A stretch of 64,000 nucleotides of DNA, from the NCBI RefSeq assembly GCF_004342625.1, contig NZ_SMAH01000008.1, positions 62,001-126,000 on the forward strand, given 5' to 3'. Positions 45,421-55,491 of the stretch are shown piece by piece. The DNA is from Tepidimonas ignava. GTDB lineage: Bacteria; Pseudomonadota; Gammaproteobacteria; Burkholderiales; Burkholderiaceae_C. Below the pieces are notes generated by a model, which had not been told where the DNA came from, did no database searches, and saw nothing but the letters and a program-made list of their open reading frames with translations. Position 1 is the first letter of the stretch, and each line of letters begins with the position of its first letter. The position numbers were made by a program, and so were the translations under genes.

Positions 45421-46782
45421 ATGACCAGCCACGGCCCGAGTGTGGGCAACCCCGCGCCAGCCACCGACGTGCCAGCGTGGCCGATGTCGGGTGAAGCTGC
45501 GCTTGCGCTGGTTGCCGACTGGCGCTGGGCCATGGATGCGCAGCTGCGCATTGTCCGCGTGGAGAGCTTGCACCCCGAGCGGCCGCTGCCTGCGCTGGAC
45601 ACGCTGTTGGGGCACGCTCCTTGGGACAGTCCTGGCTTCCACCTGCCGGCCGCCCAGTGGCGCCATCATCAGCGGGTGCTGTGGGCACACAAACCGTTTC
45701 GGGGCTTGGAGCTGGCTTGGCGCACGCCCGGTCGACGTGCACGCTGGTGCGCCATCAGCGGGCTGCCCCAGTTCGATGAGCGGGGGCATTTTGCCGGCTA
45801 CGTGGGCGTGGCCCAAGACATCACCCCACGCAAGCGGGCCGAAGTCGCGTTGCGCGAGACGCGCGCCGAGCTCGATGCCACGTTGCGAGCGCTGCCTGAC
45901 TTGCTGTTCGAAATCGACCGTGACGGGGTGTTTCACCGCGTGCACTCGCCCGACAGCAACCTGCTGGCCGCGCCGGCCGGCGCCATCGTTGGGCGCAACC
46001 ACCGGGATCTGCTGCCCCCCGATGTGGTGGCGGTGGGCGAAGCCGCCATGGCCGAAGCCGAGCGGCGTGGCCACGCGCGCGGCTACCGCTACTCGCTGGA
46101 ACTGCCGATGGGGCGGCGCTGGTTTGAGCTCTCGGTGGCGCGCAAGCAGATGCCCGGCCCGGGGCCAACGCGCTTCGTGATGCTGGTGCGCGACGTCACG
46201 GCGCTCAAGCAACGCGAAGACGAACTGACCGAGCTCGCGTTCATCGACCCGCTCACGGGCCTGGCCAACCGCCGGCTGCTGCTGGACCGCATTGAGCAAG
46301 CGGTGCTGCGCCAGCAACGCGAACCGGGCTGGTGCGCGTTGCTGTTCATCGACCTCGACGATTTCAAGCAAATCAACGACCGCCATGGCCACGCGGCGGG
46401 CGACGCCGTGCTGCGAATGCTGGCGCACCGCTTGCGCGGCAGTGTGCGTGGTTCCGACCCTGTGGGGCGGCTGGCCGGGGATGAATTTTTGGCGCTGCTG
46501 ACCGATATCGGGCAGGCGCCGCTGCGCGCACAGCGCATCGCGTTGCGAGCCGCACGCATGATCGTGCAGGCCATGGCGGAGCCGGTGCCGCTGGGCGACC
46601 ACACCGTGCAGGCCAGCTGCAGCGTGGGCGTGCTGTTGTTCCGTGGCTGCCAGCCGCTGCCCGCGCTGCTGGCCCAAGCCGATGAGTTGATGTACCGCGC
46701 CAAGGACGCTGGCAAAGGGCGCGTCATGGTGCGCTGGTACGGGCGCAGCGGCCCCGCCGCCGCGCCAGCGCCGGACCTCTGA
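45421..46782 (+). CDS. Diguanylate cyclase with two PAS-like sensory domains
   Basis: The product has 453 residues. Two PAS-like domains (about 25-140 and 145-275; the first ends YVGVAQDITPRKRAE, the second VMLVRDVTALKQRE) precede a GGDEF domain (about 280-440). Its signature reads AGDEF in VGRLAGDEFLAL; Ala at the first position is common in active enzymes. FIDLDDFKQINDRHGHAAGD is intact. It makes c-di-GMP in response to an unknown cytoplasmic signal. No signal peptide or membrane helix was seen. Confidence 0.85.
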   Translation: MTSHGPSVGNPAPATDVPAWPMSGEAALALVADWRWAMDAQLRIVRVESLHPERPLPALDTLLGHAPWDSPGFHLPAAQWRHHQRVLWAHKPFRGLELAWRTPGRRARWCAISGLPQFDERGHFAGYVGVAQDITPRKRAEVALRETRAELDATLRALPDLLFEIDRDGVFHRVHSPDSNLLAAPAGAIVGRNHRDLLPPDVVAVGEAAMAEAERRGHARGYRYSLELPMGRRWFELSVARKQMPGPGPTRFVMLVRDVTALKQREDELTELAFIDPLTGLANRRLLLDRIEQAVLRQQREPGWCALLFIDLDDFKQINDRHGHAAGDAVLRMLAHRLRGSVRGSDPVGRLAGDEFLALLTDIGQAPLRAQRIALRAARMIVQAMAEPVPLGDHTVQASCSVGVLLFRGCQPLPALLAQADELMYRAKDAGKGRVMVRWYGRSGPAAAPAPDL

Positions 46783-46797
46783 GCGGGCTGCGGTCAC

Positions 46798-47031
46798 TCA
46801 GCGACGCAGCGCGGCGTCGAGCTGATCCACCAGTTCCGCCCAGTCGGCGTCTTCGCATTTGGCGTCACGCAAAAAGCGGGCTTGCGCCGGCGTCCACCAC
46901 GGGGCGTCGGCCAGCGCGACGTTGGCCGGCAGGGGCGCGTGCCGCTCCAGGAAGGCGCGCATCGACGCTTCGTCGTTGGGCAGGCCAAGCTGCGCAAACA
47001 GCTCGGCCAGGTCGTGTATTGGTCGTTCCAT
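46798..47031 (-). CDS. DUF2789 family small protein
   Basis: The product has 77 residues, acidic and mostly helical. Its sequence has the pattern LAELFAQLGLPNDEASMRAF, then LADAPWWTPAQARFLRDA, then a final ADWAELVDQLDAALRR. This fits the uncharacterised DUF2789 family of proteobacteria. It lies 19 bases before dnaB's start side on the opposite reading order, in the same direction as dnaB but downstream. Function unknown. Confidence 0.8.
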   Translation of the reverse strand: MERPIHDLAELFAQLGLPNDEASMRAFLERHAPLPANVALADAPWWTPAQARFLRDAKCEDADWAELVDQLDAALRR

Positions 47032-47050
47032 ACCGTGCTCCCGTACGCGT

Positions 47051-48475
47051 TCAGTAACCTGTATCGTACCCGGCCAGGTTTTCGAACCGCGTCAACGCGC
47101 TCAGGAACGCCAGCTTGACCGTGCCGGTGGGCCCGTTGCGCTGCTTGCCGATGATGATTTCCGCCACCCCCGGCTCCTTGCACTGGTCTTTGGTGTAGTA
47201 CTCGTCGCGGTAGATGAACATGATGATGTCGGCGTCCTGCTCAATGGCGCCTGATTCGCGCAAGTCCGACATCATGGGCCGCTTGTCGGTGCGCTGCTCG
47301 ACGCCGCGGTTGAGCTGCGACAGCGCGATCACCGGGCACTGCAACTCCTTGGCCAGCATCTTGAGGCCGCGCGAGATTTCGCCGAGCTCCGTGGCGCGGT
47401 TTTCGTCGCTGTTGCCACCGCCGCTCATCAGCTGCAGGTAGTCCACGACGATCAGGCCGAGCTTGCCGCATTGGCGCGCCAGCCGACGCGCGTTGGCGCG
47501 CAGCTCGGCCGGCGTCAGGCCGGGTGTCTCGTCGATGTACAGCGACACGTGGCGCAGCTTTTCGATCGCCTCGGTCAGGCGCGGCCATTCGTCGGGCGCC
47601 AGCTTGCCGGTGCGCAGGTGGCTTTGGTTGATGCGCCCGATCGACCCCACCACCCGCACCGCCAGTTGCGCCGCGCCCATTTCCATCGAAAACACCGCCA
47701 CCGGCAGGCCCTCGTGCAGGGCCACGTGCTCGGCGATGTTGATGGCGAAGGCCGTTTTACCCATGCTCGGGCGCGCGGCGATGATGATCAGGTCGCCCGG
47801 CTGCAAGCCGGCGGTCATGCGGTCCAGGTCGATGAAGCCGGTGGGCACCCCGGTGATGTCGTTGGGGTTGTCGGCCATTTCCTGCACACGGTCCAGCAGC
47901 TCGACCACGAGCTTGTCCATCGACTGGAAGCCCTGCTTCATGCGGCTGCCTTCTTCGCCGATGGACAGGATTTTTTGCTCGGCCTCGTCCAGGATCGTGG
48001 CCACCGGCTTGCCGCGCGGCGCGAAGGCTTGCGCCGCGATGTCGTCGCTGGCGGCGATGAGCTTGCGCAGGATGGCGCGCTCGCGCACGATTTCGGCGTA
48101 GCGCCGGATGTTGGCCGCGCTGGGCACGTACTGCGCCAACTGGTTCAGGTAGGCCAGCCCACCCACCTCGTCGGCGCGGCCCAGGCTGGCCAAGTGCTCG
48201 TGCACCGTGATGACGTCGGCAGGCTTGCCGGCGCCGATCAGGGCGTCGATGGCGGCGAAGATACGCTGGTGCTCAGGGCGGTAAAAGTCGCTCTCGGTGA
48301 CGAGGTCGGCCACGCGGTCCCACGCGGCGTTGTCCAGCAGCAGCCCGCCCAGCACGCTGGACTCGGCCTCCAGGGAGTGAGGAGGTACCCGCAGCGCCGC
48401 CAGTTGGGGGTCGTGCTCCAGCGGGGGCAGCAGCGGCGACAGCGCCGCCAGGGGGTCGATCGATGCATCGTTCAT
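47051..48475 (-). CDS. dnaB: Replicative DNA helicase DnaB
   Basis: The product has 474 residues. The N-terminal domain (VPPHSLEAESSVLGGLLLDN) leads to the RecA-type ATPase with Walker A ARPSMGKTAFAINIA, Walker B GLIVVDYLQLM and the C-terminal arginine-finger region RESGAIEQDADIIMFIYRDE. It unwinds DNA at the replication fork. The chosen ATG begins the usual variable N-terminus; a second ATG 21 bases upstream is possible. No intein or insertion is seen. Confidence 0.96.
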   Translation of the reverse strand: MNDASIDPLAALSPLLPPLEHDPQLAALRVPPHSLEAESSVLGGLLLDNAAWDRVADLVTESDFYRPEHQRIFAAIDALIGAGKPADVITVHEHLASLGRADEVGGLAYLNQLAQYVPSAANIRRYAEIVRERAILRKLIAASDDIAAQAFAPRGKPVATILDEAEQKILSIGEEGSRMKQGFQSMDKLVVELLDRVQEMADNPNDITGVPTGFIDLDRMTAGLQPGDLIIIAARPSMGKTAFAINIAEHVALHEGLPVAVFSMEMGAAQLAVRVVGSIGRINQSHLRTGKLAPDEWPRLTEAIEKLRHVSLYIDETPGLTPAELRANARRLARQCGKLGLIVVDYLQLMSGGGNSDENRATELGEISRGLKMLAKELQCPVIALSQLNRGVEQRTDKRPMMSDLRESGAIEQDADIIMFIYRDEYYTKDQCKEPGVAEIIIGKQRNGPTGTVKLAFLSALTRFENLAGYDTGY

Positions 48476-48525
48476 CGCACGCGATTGTGGCAGCATCCGC
48501 GCCCGCCCGCGCCGCTTGGCGTGCT

Positions 48526-51180
48526 TCAGCCAGCCTGGCCCGCCAGCCAACGCTGGCGCCAACCGGGGGCGTCGTGGTGGCGGCACAGTTCGGCAAAGTC
48601 GGCTTCGGCCAGCGCCGCCGAGAACAGCCACCCCTGCATGACATCGCAGCCCACCGCAGCCAGGAACTGCGCCTGCTGCACCGTTTCCACCCCTTCGGCC
48701 ACGGTGCTCAAGCCCAGCGTGCGGGCCAGTTGCACGATGGCGCGGATGATGGCCTCGTCGTCCGCATCGCGGCCGATGTCTTGCACGAAGGCGCGGTCGA
48801 TCTTGAGCCGGCGAAAACCCAGCCGGCGCAGGTACGCCAGTGACGAGTAGCCGGTGCCGAAGTCGTCGATGGCGATGGGAAAGCCAGCTTGCACCAGGGG
48901 CTGCAGCGTGCGGCGCACGACGTCGGCGTGGCCCGCCGCCACCGATTCGGTGACTTCCAGCTCCACGCGCTGCGGTGGCAACGCCAGGCTTTGCACCAGC
49001 GCCTGCAGCCGCTCGGCAAAACCAGGCTGGCGCACCTGCAGCACCGACACATTGACGGCCACGTACGGCGCGTCGGGCAGGTCGCTCCAACGGCGCGCCG
49101 CGGCCAGCGCCTCGCGCAGCACCCAGTCGCCGATCTCGACGATGCGGCCGGTGTCTTCGGCCACCGGAATGAATTCCGCGGGCGATACCTCGCCCCACTC
49201 GGGGTGGCGCCAGCGCAGCAGCGCTTCGGCGCCGACGATGCGTCCGTCGCGCAAATCGACCTGGGGCTGGTATTGCAAGTACAGCTCGCCACGCGTCAGC
49301 GCCATGCCCAGCGCGGTGCTGAGGCGCAACAGGCGCTCGGCACGCTGCTGCTGCGCCGCGGCGTAAAAGCGCACCGTGTTGCGCCCGGCGGCTTTGGCTT
49401 CGTGCATGGCCGCGTCGGCACGGCGCAGCAACGCGTCCACCTCCTGCCCATCGTCGGGAAACAGCGCCACCCCCACGGAGCCCCCCAGCGCCAACTCGCC
49501 GTCGGGCAGCCGGTGCGGCTGCCCCAGCACGCTCAGCATGGTGCGCGCCCACTGCGCCGCCTGGGCGGCATCGGCACCGGGCAAGACGACCACAAACTCA
49601 TCGCCGCCGGTACGGGCGGCCACATCGCCCACACGCAACTGCTGCGTCAGGCGCCGCGCCACCTCGGCCAGCACGGCGTCACCGACGCTGAGGCCCTGCG
49701 ACTCGTTGACGGCTTTGAAGTGGTCCAGATCCAGCACCAACACCGCCAGGGGCTTGGCGTCGGCGCGTGCCTCCTCCAGCAGGCGCTGCAACACCGTGTA
49801 CAACTGCGTGCGGTTGGGCAACCCGGTCAACTGGTCAAACCGCGCCAACTGCTCGATGCGCTGCTGTGCGGCGCGCCGCTCGCTGATGTCGCGCGTCACC
49901 CCCAGCACTTCCCACCGCCCGCTGTCGGGTTCGCGCACCAGGCGCGTCACCACCTCGGTCCACACCAGCGAGCCGTCTTTGCGGCGCTGGGGCAACTCCA
50001 GCACCTCCACCACGCCTGTGTCCAGCGTACCCGCGTCCAGGGCCGCCAAGCGCTCGACCAGACGTTCGCGCACACGCCGCGCGTCGTCGGGCAGCAGCAC
50101 CGCGTCCAGCGGCTGCGCCATGACCTCCTCGGGCGTGTAGCCACGCAGCCGTTGCACCGCCGGGCTGACGTAGGTGAACCGCTGCGTGCGTGGGTCCAGC
50201 GTCCAGATGACGTCCGCCACCGACTCGGTGATCTGGCGGTACCGCCGCTCGCTGCGGCGCAGCTCCGCCGTCGCCGCGCGCACCTGCCGGCGTAACCACA
50301 GCGTGGCCAGCCCCAGGGCCAGGGCCGCGGCCAGCAGGCCGCCCACCGCCGGCAGCACCCACGCCGGCCAGCGCACCACGCCCTGGGGCATGGCCCAACG
50401 CCGCATGATTTGGTGGTAGGGCGACGCCGGGTCGGCACTCCAGCGTTGCAGATGGCGATCGATCGCCCTCAGCACGTCGGTGTGGCGCCCTTTGGGCACG
50501 GCGTAGTACAGCCGCGCGGGGTTGAACACGATGGGCGTGCTGACCAACCCGTACGCCCGCATGTGGTAGTCGCCAAAGTGCACGTTGGTCGCCGCCGCAT
50601 CAGCCCGCCCTTGCGCCACCGCCTCGAAAGCCGCGGCAAACGACGCTACCGGCACCCACTCGGTGCGCAGGTCGAAGCCTTCGACCATGCTTTGCAGCAC
50701 TTGTTGTTGCACACTGCCCTGCAGCACCGCGACGCGTCGCCCATCCAGGTCCAGCAGGGTCGTCACGCGCACCGAGGGGCGGCTGTAAATCTGCGACCAA
50801 CTCAGCAGCGCGGGCTGCTGATGAAAGTCGAAGCGGGCCTGCCGCTCCGGTGTGGCGGCCACGTCGGGCATTAGGTCCAGCGCACCGGCCTGCAGTTGCT
50901 GCAAGCACCACTCCCATTCGCACGCCACGAACTGCAGCGACCACCCTTCCTCGGCGGCGATGGCCTGCAGCAGCTCGACCAGGCTGCCGCTGGCAGACCC
51001 GTCGGAAGCGCGCATCACCTTGGGCGGGTTGTCGTAGTACCCCACCCGCAGCGTCAGGGCATGCAGCGGCGCAGCCGTCAACAACCATGCCAGCCAACCC
51101 AAGCGCACGCACGCCCGTCCAGCGCGGCGTGCACGCTGGACGAGCCGTTGACGCGCGCGCACAGCCCAAGTCCCTGCCAT
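48526..51180 (-). CDS. Periplasmic-sensor c-di-GMP enzyme: SBP_bac_3-TM-PAS-GGDEF-EAL
   Basis: The product has 884 residues. An N-terminal signal helix precedes a family-3 solute-binding domain (about 40-265), which probably binds an amino acid or similar ligand outside the membrane. A transmembrane helix near 275-297 leads to a PAS domain (about 305-430), a GGDEF domain with intact GGDEF, and an EAL domain with EALLRW and DDFGTGYSSL. Both catalytic motifs look intact, so it may make and degrade c-di-GMP. It shares no operon with dnaB beyond orientation. Confidence 0.87.
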   Translation of the reverse strand: MAGTWAVRARQRLVQRARRAGRACVRLGWLAWLLTAAPLHALTLRVGYYDNPPKVMRASDGSASGSLVELLQAIAAEEGWSLQFVACEWEWCLQQLQAGALDLMPDVAATPERQARFDFHQQPALLSWSQIYSRPSVRVTTLLDLDGRRVAVLQGSVQQQVLQSMVEGFDLRTEWVPVASFAAAFEAVAQGRADAAATNVHFGDYHMRAYGLVSTPIVFNPARLYYAVPKGRHTDVLRAIDRHLQRWSADPASPYHQIMRRWAMPQGVVRWPAWVLPAVGGLLAAALALGLATLWLRRQVRAATAELRRSERRYRQITESVADVIWTLDPRTQRFTYVSPAVQRLRGYTPEEVMAQPLDAVLLPDDARRVRERLVERLAALDAGTLDTGVVEVLELPQRRKDGSLVWTEVVTRLVREPDSGRWEVLGVTRDISERRAAQQRIEQLARFDQLTGLPNRTQLYTVLQRLLEEARADAKPLAVLVLDLDHFKAVNESQGLSVGDAVLAEVARRLTQQLRVGDVAARTGGDEFVVVLPGADAAQAAQWARTMLSVLGQPHRLPDGELALGGSVGVALFPDDGQEVDALLRRADAAMHEAKAAGRNTVRFYAAAQQQRAERLLRLSTALGMALTRGELYLQYQPQVDLRDGRIVGAEALLRWRHPEWGEVSPAEFIPVAEDTGRIVEIGDWVLREALAAARRWSDLPDAPYVAVNVSVLQVRQPGFAERLQALVQSLALPPQRVELEVTESVAAGHADVVRRTLQPLVQAGFPIAIDDFGTGYSSLAYLRRLGFRRLKIDRAFVQDIGRDADDEAIIRAIVQLARTLGLSTVAEGVETVQQAQFLAAVGCDVMQGWLFSAALAEADFAELCRHHDAPGWRQRWLAGQAG

Positions 51181-51211
51181 GCCGCGATGGTACGTCACAA
51201 ATGCGGCCGCT

Positions 51212-51243
51212 TCCAAAGCACAAAGCCCGCACGTGGCGGGCTT
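51212..51243 (-). terminator. Terminator after tRNA-Val
   Basis: AAGCCCGC (51223-51230) pairs with GCGGGCTT (51236-51243) around a 5-base loop. Reading leftward it is followed by TGTGCTTTGG, a weak U-tract. It lies 13 bases beyond the tRNA 3' end. Confidence 0.7.
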
Positions 51244-51256
51244 GGGACTGGCAAAC

Positions 51257-51333
51257 TGGTAGGCGCGATTGGACTCGAACCAACGACCCCCACCATGTCA
51301 AGGTGGTGCTCTAACCAGCTGAGCTACGCGCCT
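51257..51333 (-). tRNA. tRNA-Val (GAC)
   Basis: A 77-base cloverleaf on the minus strand with encoded CCA. The acceptor stem AGGCGCG pairs with CGCGCCT. The anticodon stem-loop is CCACC-TTGACAT-GGTGG with anticodon GAC, and the T-loop is GGTTCGAGTCC. It is transcribed separately from relA, from a promoter in the 51334-51422 gap. Confidence 0.95.
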
Positions 51334-51354
51334 GGGTCGGTGTCGGTTGGTGAC

Positions 51355-51370
51355 CGCACTGTGCAGTGCG
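51355..51370. repeat. 16-base palindrome in the tRNA-Val leader
   Basis: CGCACTGTGCAGTGCG has 7-bp arms around TG. It lies between the -10 element and the tRNA, so it would form a hairpin in the 5' leader of the precursor. No known operator was recognised. Confidence 0.45.
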
Positions 51371-51387
51371 TTTCCGACAGAGCCAAG

Positions 51388-51393
51388 AGTATA
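51388..51393 (-). promoter_or_regulatory. -10 element for tRNA-Val
   Basis: TATACT on the minus strand, preceded by a T6 run that may also serve as the U-tract of a weak relA terminator. It would start transcription about 48 bases before the tRNA. No good -35 was found. Confidence 0.5.
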
Positions 51394-51422
51394 GCGCAAA
51401 AAAGGCCTGATGCCGCACGCCA

Positions 51423-53648
51423 TCAACGGCGCCACACCTTGATCACGCCGGGCACGTCCGACAGCACCGCCATCACGCGCGCCACCTTCGAGGCGTCGCT
51501 CACCTCCACCGTGAAGGTCATCCACGCCATGTCGCGCACGGTCTGCGTTTGCACGCCAATGACGTTGATTTTTTCGCGCGCGAAGGCCTCGGTGATGTCG
51601 CGCAGCAGGCCTTGGCGGTCTTGCGCCTGCACGCCAACGTCCACCGCGTACACGGGGGCGTGCGGACCGCTGGCCGGTGTGTGCGCCCACGCCACGTCGA
51701 TGACACGCCCGGGCTGGCGCGCGGCCAGCGCCGCGAAGTCGGGGCAGTCGGCACGGTGCACGCTAACCCCCTTGCCGCGCGTGATGAAGCCGCGAATATC
51801 GTCCGGCGGGGCTGGCTTGCAGCAGCGTGCCAACGTCGTCATCAGCGCGCCCACGCCCACCACCAGCACATCCGCGTTGGACGCGCGGGTGGTCGTGCGA
51901 GGCTTTTTGAGCACGGGTGCGGCCGGCTGCGCCGCCGGGGCCACGGCCGCGGGCGCCAACTGCTGCTCGATGGCGCGCAGCGTGATGGCTTCTTTGCCCA
52001 CCGCTTCGAACAGCGCCTCGGGCGTGGCGTAGCCCAAGGCTTGGGCCAAGGCTTCCAGGCTGGTGGCGGTGCGCCCTTCGCGCTGCAGCAGCCGCTCCAC
52101 CTGCTCACGCCCGCGGGCGATGTTTTCCTGCGCCGCCAGCGCGTTGAACCAGGCGCGCACCTTGGCCTTGGCGCGGTGGCTGACCAGGTACCCTGCCTCG
52201 GGGTTGAGCCAGTCGCGCGATGGGCCGCCTTCCTTGGCGGCGATGATCTCCACCGTTTGCCCCGTGCTCAGCGGCGTGTTGAGCGGCACCATCTGGCCGT
52301 CCACCTTGGCCCCTCGGCAGCGGTGGCCAAGGTCGGTGTGCACGGCGTAGGCAAAGTCCACCGGGGTGGCGCCCTTGGGCAACTCGACGATGGCCGCCTG
52401 GGGCGTGAAGACGTAGATGTGGTCGTCGAACAGCCCGTGCGCGAGCCCCGTGAGGTCGCTTTGCCACGCCAGCAGTTGGCGCAGCACGGCGATCTTGGCG
52501 TCGTAGGACGAACTCGCGCTGACCCCCGCGTAGCCCTTGGTGCCGGCTTCCTTGTAGGCCCAGTGCGCGGCCACGCCGTGCTCGGCGTGCTCGTGCATGG
52601 CGCGGGTGCGGATCTGGATTTCGAACGCTCGGCCCTGTTCGTCGCGCACCACCGTGTGCAGCGACTGGTAGCCGTTGGGCTTGGGGCGGGCGATGTAGTC
52701 GTCGAATTCCTCGGGCACGGGCGTGTAGTGCTCGTGCACCCAGGCCAGCACGCGGTAGCACTCGTCCACGGTGTCGACGATGACGCGCAGCGCCCGCAGG
52801 TCGTACACCTGCTCGAACGACAGCCCCTTGCCGCGCATCTTTTTGACGATGCTGTAGATGTGCTTGGGGCGTCCCTGCACCTGGGCCTGCAGGCCAAGCT
52901 GGCGAAGCGCCATTTCCAGCCGCTGGCGCACCTGCTCGACGTGGGCCTCGCGCTCGACGCGCTTTTCGTCCAACAACCGCGCGATGGTCTTGTAGGTGTC
53001 GGGCTCCAGAAAACGAAACGCGAGGTCTTCCAGCTCCCACTTCAGTTGCCCGATGCCCAGCCGGTTGGCCAACGGCGCGAACACGTGCAGCGACTCGGCC
53101 GCCAGCGCGCGCGGGGGCGGCAGCTTGCTGGCGGCGTAGTGGCGCAGCGTTTGCAGGCGCGAAGCCAGCCGCAGCAGCACCACACGCAGGTCGCGCGAAA
53201 ACGCCAGCAGCATCTTGCGCACGTTTTCGGTTTGGGCGCGATCGAGCTCGCTGCCGCCCGCGCCAGCGTCGGGTGCCGGCGCCCTTGCGCGCGCCTGCCG
53301 CTGCAGCTGGATGAGCTTGTGCGTCTCCAGCGCCACCTCGGCCAACGACTCGCCAAACGCCTTGGCGATGCTCTCCCGCGGGCGCGCCAGGTAGCCCACC
53401 GCGTACACCAGGTACGCGCAGGCTTGCAGCTCGGCGGTGCCGCCGATGCGCGCCAGGATCTGCGCCACGCCGTCAGCGTGCTGCAGCGCAGGCTCGCCGG
53501 TGTCCAAACACTCGGGCGCCAACAGCGGCTCGGCAAAGGCGCGTGCCCGAGCCAGGGCACGCTGGTCGTGCGCCTGCGGCGAGTCCAGCGCCGCGTGGAT
53601 GACGGCGGCGCTGGCCGCGTCCGTCGTGGTTGGGGTGACGCTGATCAT
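51423..53648 (-). CDS. relA: RelA, (p)ppGpp synthetase
   Basis: The product has 741 residues in RelA/SpoT order: HD-like, synthetase, TGS, and ACT regions. The synthetase motifs are intact (GRPKHIYSIVKKM, YDLRALRVIV, KPNGYQSLHTVV, EIQIRTRAMHEHAEHGVAAHW). In the HD region the metal-binding HD pair is lost (LVYAVGYLARP in place of an HD-V-ED block), so hydrolysis is unlikely and the gene is RelA rather than SpoT. It makes the starvation alarmone on stalled ribosomes. It overlaps the upstream hydrolase gene by ATGA. Confidence 0.93.
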   Translation of the reverse strand: MISVTPTTTDAASAAVIHAALDSPQAHDQRALARARAFAEPLLAPECLDTGEPALQHADGVAQILARIGGTAELQACAYLVYAVGYLARPRESIAKAFGESLAEVALETHKLIQLQRQARARAPAPDAGAGGSELDRAQTENVRKMLLAFSRDLRVVLLRLASRLQTLRHYAASKLPPPRALAAESLHVFAPLANRLGIGQLKWELEDLAFRFLEPDTYKTIARLLDEKRVEREAHVEQVRQRLEMALRQLGLQAQVQGRPKHIYSIVKKMRGKGLSFEQVYDLRALRVIVDTVDECYRVLAWVHEHYTPVPEEFDDYIARPKPNGYQSLHTVVRDEQGRAFEIQIRTRAMHEHAEHGVAAHWAYKEAGTKGYAGVSASSSYDAKIAVLRQLLAWQSDLTGLAHGLFDDHIYVFTPQAAIVELPKGATPVDFAYAVHTDLGHRCRGAKVDGQMVPLNTPLSTGQTVEIIAAKEGGPSRDWLNPEAGYLVSHRAKAKVRAWFNALAAQENIARGREQVERLLQREGRTATSLEALAQALGYATPEALFEAVGKEAITLRAIEQQLAPAAVAPAAQPAAPVLKKPRTTTRASNADVLVVGVGALMTTLARCCKPAPPDDIRGFITRGKGVSVHRADCPDFAALAARQPGRVIDVAWAHTPASGPHAPVYAVDVGVQAQDRQGLLRDITEAFAREKINVIGVQTQTVRDMAWMTFTVEVSDASKVARVMAVLSDVPGVIKVWRR

Positions 53649-54619
53649 GGCGCCAGCAAAAAGTCTCGCACCACCTGCACCTGGTCAGGCTGCACCAGCA
53701 TCGGGGCATGGCCCACGCCGGCGAATTCCACCAAGCGCGCGCGCGGCCCACGCTGCGTCATGGCCTCGGCCGTGGCACGCGACAGCAGATCCGACTGCGC
53801 GCCGCGCAGCAGCAACGTCGGGCAGGTGATGGCGTCGTACAGGGCCCACAGCATGGCTTCGCTGGCCTGCGCCGCAGACGCCGCGGCGTCCCGCGCCGCC
53901 GCGGGGTCGGCCTGCTGCGCGGCTTGCTGCGCCTGGGCCAGCGCGCGAAACGGCACCGCCAGCGCGGGGTCGTAGTGCAGCCGCCAGCCGCCACCCGGGG
54001 CGGGGCGCAGCATCGGGCGGGTCAACGCCAACCACTGCTCACGGGTGTGCGGGCCGAAGGTCGGCGACGCCGCCCACAGCGCATCGGCCGCCTCGTCCAC
54101 GCTGGCAAACACCGGGTCGCCGCCGATGTAGCGCGCGATGCGCTGCAGCGACGCCGGCTCGATGACCGGGCCGACGTCGTTGAGCACCAGCTTGTGAATG
54201 GCCATGGCCGGCTGCGCCGCGATGGCCATGCCGATGAGGCCGCCCATGCTGGTGCCCACCCAGTCGATCGCCAACGGCTCGGCCGCGCCGGTGCGCTCCG
54301 CGTGCCGCTGGCGCAAATGCCCGATGAGTTGAGCCACATCGGCCACGTAGGTAGGGATTTGGTAGGCCATGGGGTCGTCGAGCCAATCGCTCTCGCCCCG
54401 GCCCGCCACGTCCACCGCCACCACCATCATGTGCGGCGCCAGGGCCTGCGCCAGCACGTCAAAGTCACGCGCCTGCCGCGTGAGGCCATGCACACACACC
54501 ACCACGCGCGCCGGCGAGGCTTGGCCGGTGGCGTTCCACGACCACCACGCCAGGTGGCGTGGGCCGCCCCCGCGGGCGGCCGGTCCGGCGACGGGCATAC
54601 GATGCAAGGTGGGTTCCAT
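53645..54619 (-). CDS. Alpha/beta hydrolase
   Basis: The product has 324 residues. The oxyanion segment is VVCVHGLTRQARDFD, the nucleophile elbow GTSMGG, and the catalytic histidine is in VEFAGVGHAPM, with an acid in the intervening loop. The substrate is unknown; esterases and acyl hydrolases of this type are common. The stop overlaps the relA start, so the two are translationally coupled, which is unusual company for relA. Confidence 0.82.
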   Translation of the reverse strand: MEPTLHRMPVAGPAARGGGPRHLAWWSWNATGQASPARVVVCVHGLTRQARDFDVLAQALAPHMMVVAVDVAGRGESDWLDDPMAYQIPTYVADVAQLIGHLRQRHAERTGAAEPLAIDWVGTSMGGLIGMAIAAQPAMAIHKLVLNDVGPVIEPASLQRIARYIGGDPVFASVDEAADALWAASPTFGPHTREQWLALTRPMLRPAPGGGWRLHYDPALAVPFRALAQAQQAAQQADPAAARDAAASAAQASEAMLWALYDAITCPTLLLRGAQSDLLSRATAEAMTQRGPRARLVEFAGVGHAPMLVQPDQVQVVRDFLLAP

Positions 54620-54700
54620 GGTGTGACGAAGGCGGTGGCGGATAATGGCTGTTGTTCGTAACGGTGACGTGATCCTAGCGGATCGGCAAGGAGGCCAACC

Positions 54701-55471
<771 letters not shown>

Positions 55472-55491
55472 CCACGATCCCACAACCGGGG

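Noticed and set aside
51400-51425. Rho-independent terminator of relA at the T6 run
   Set aside because: The preceding sequence can form only about three base pairs next to the run. A real terminator is not supported.
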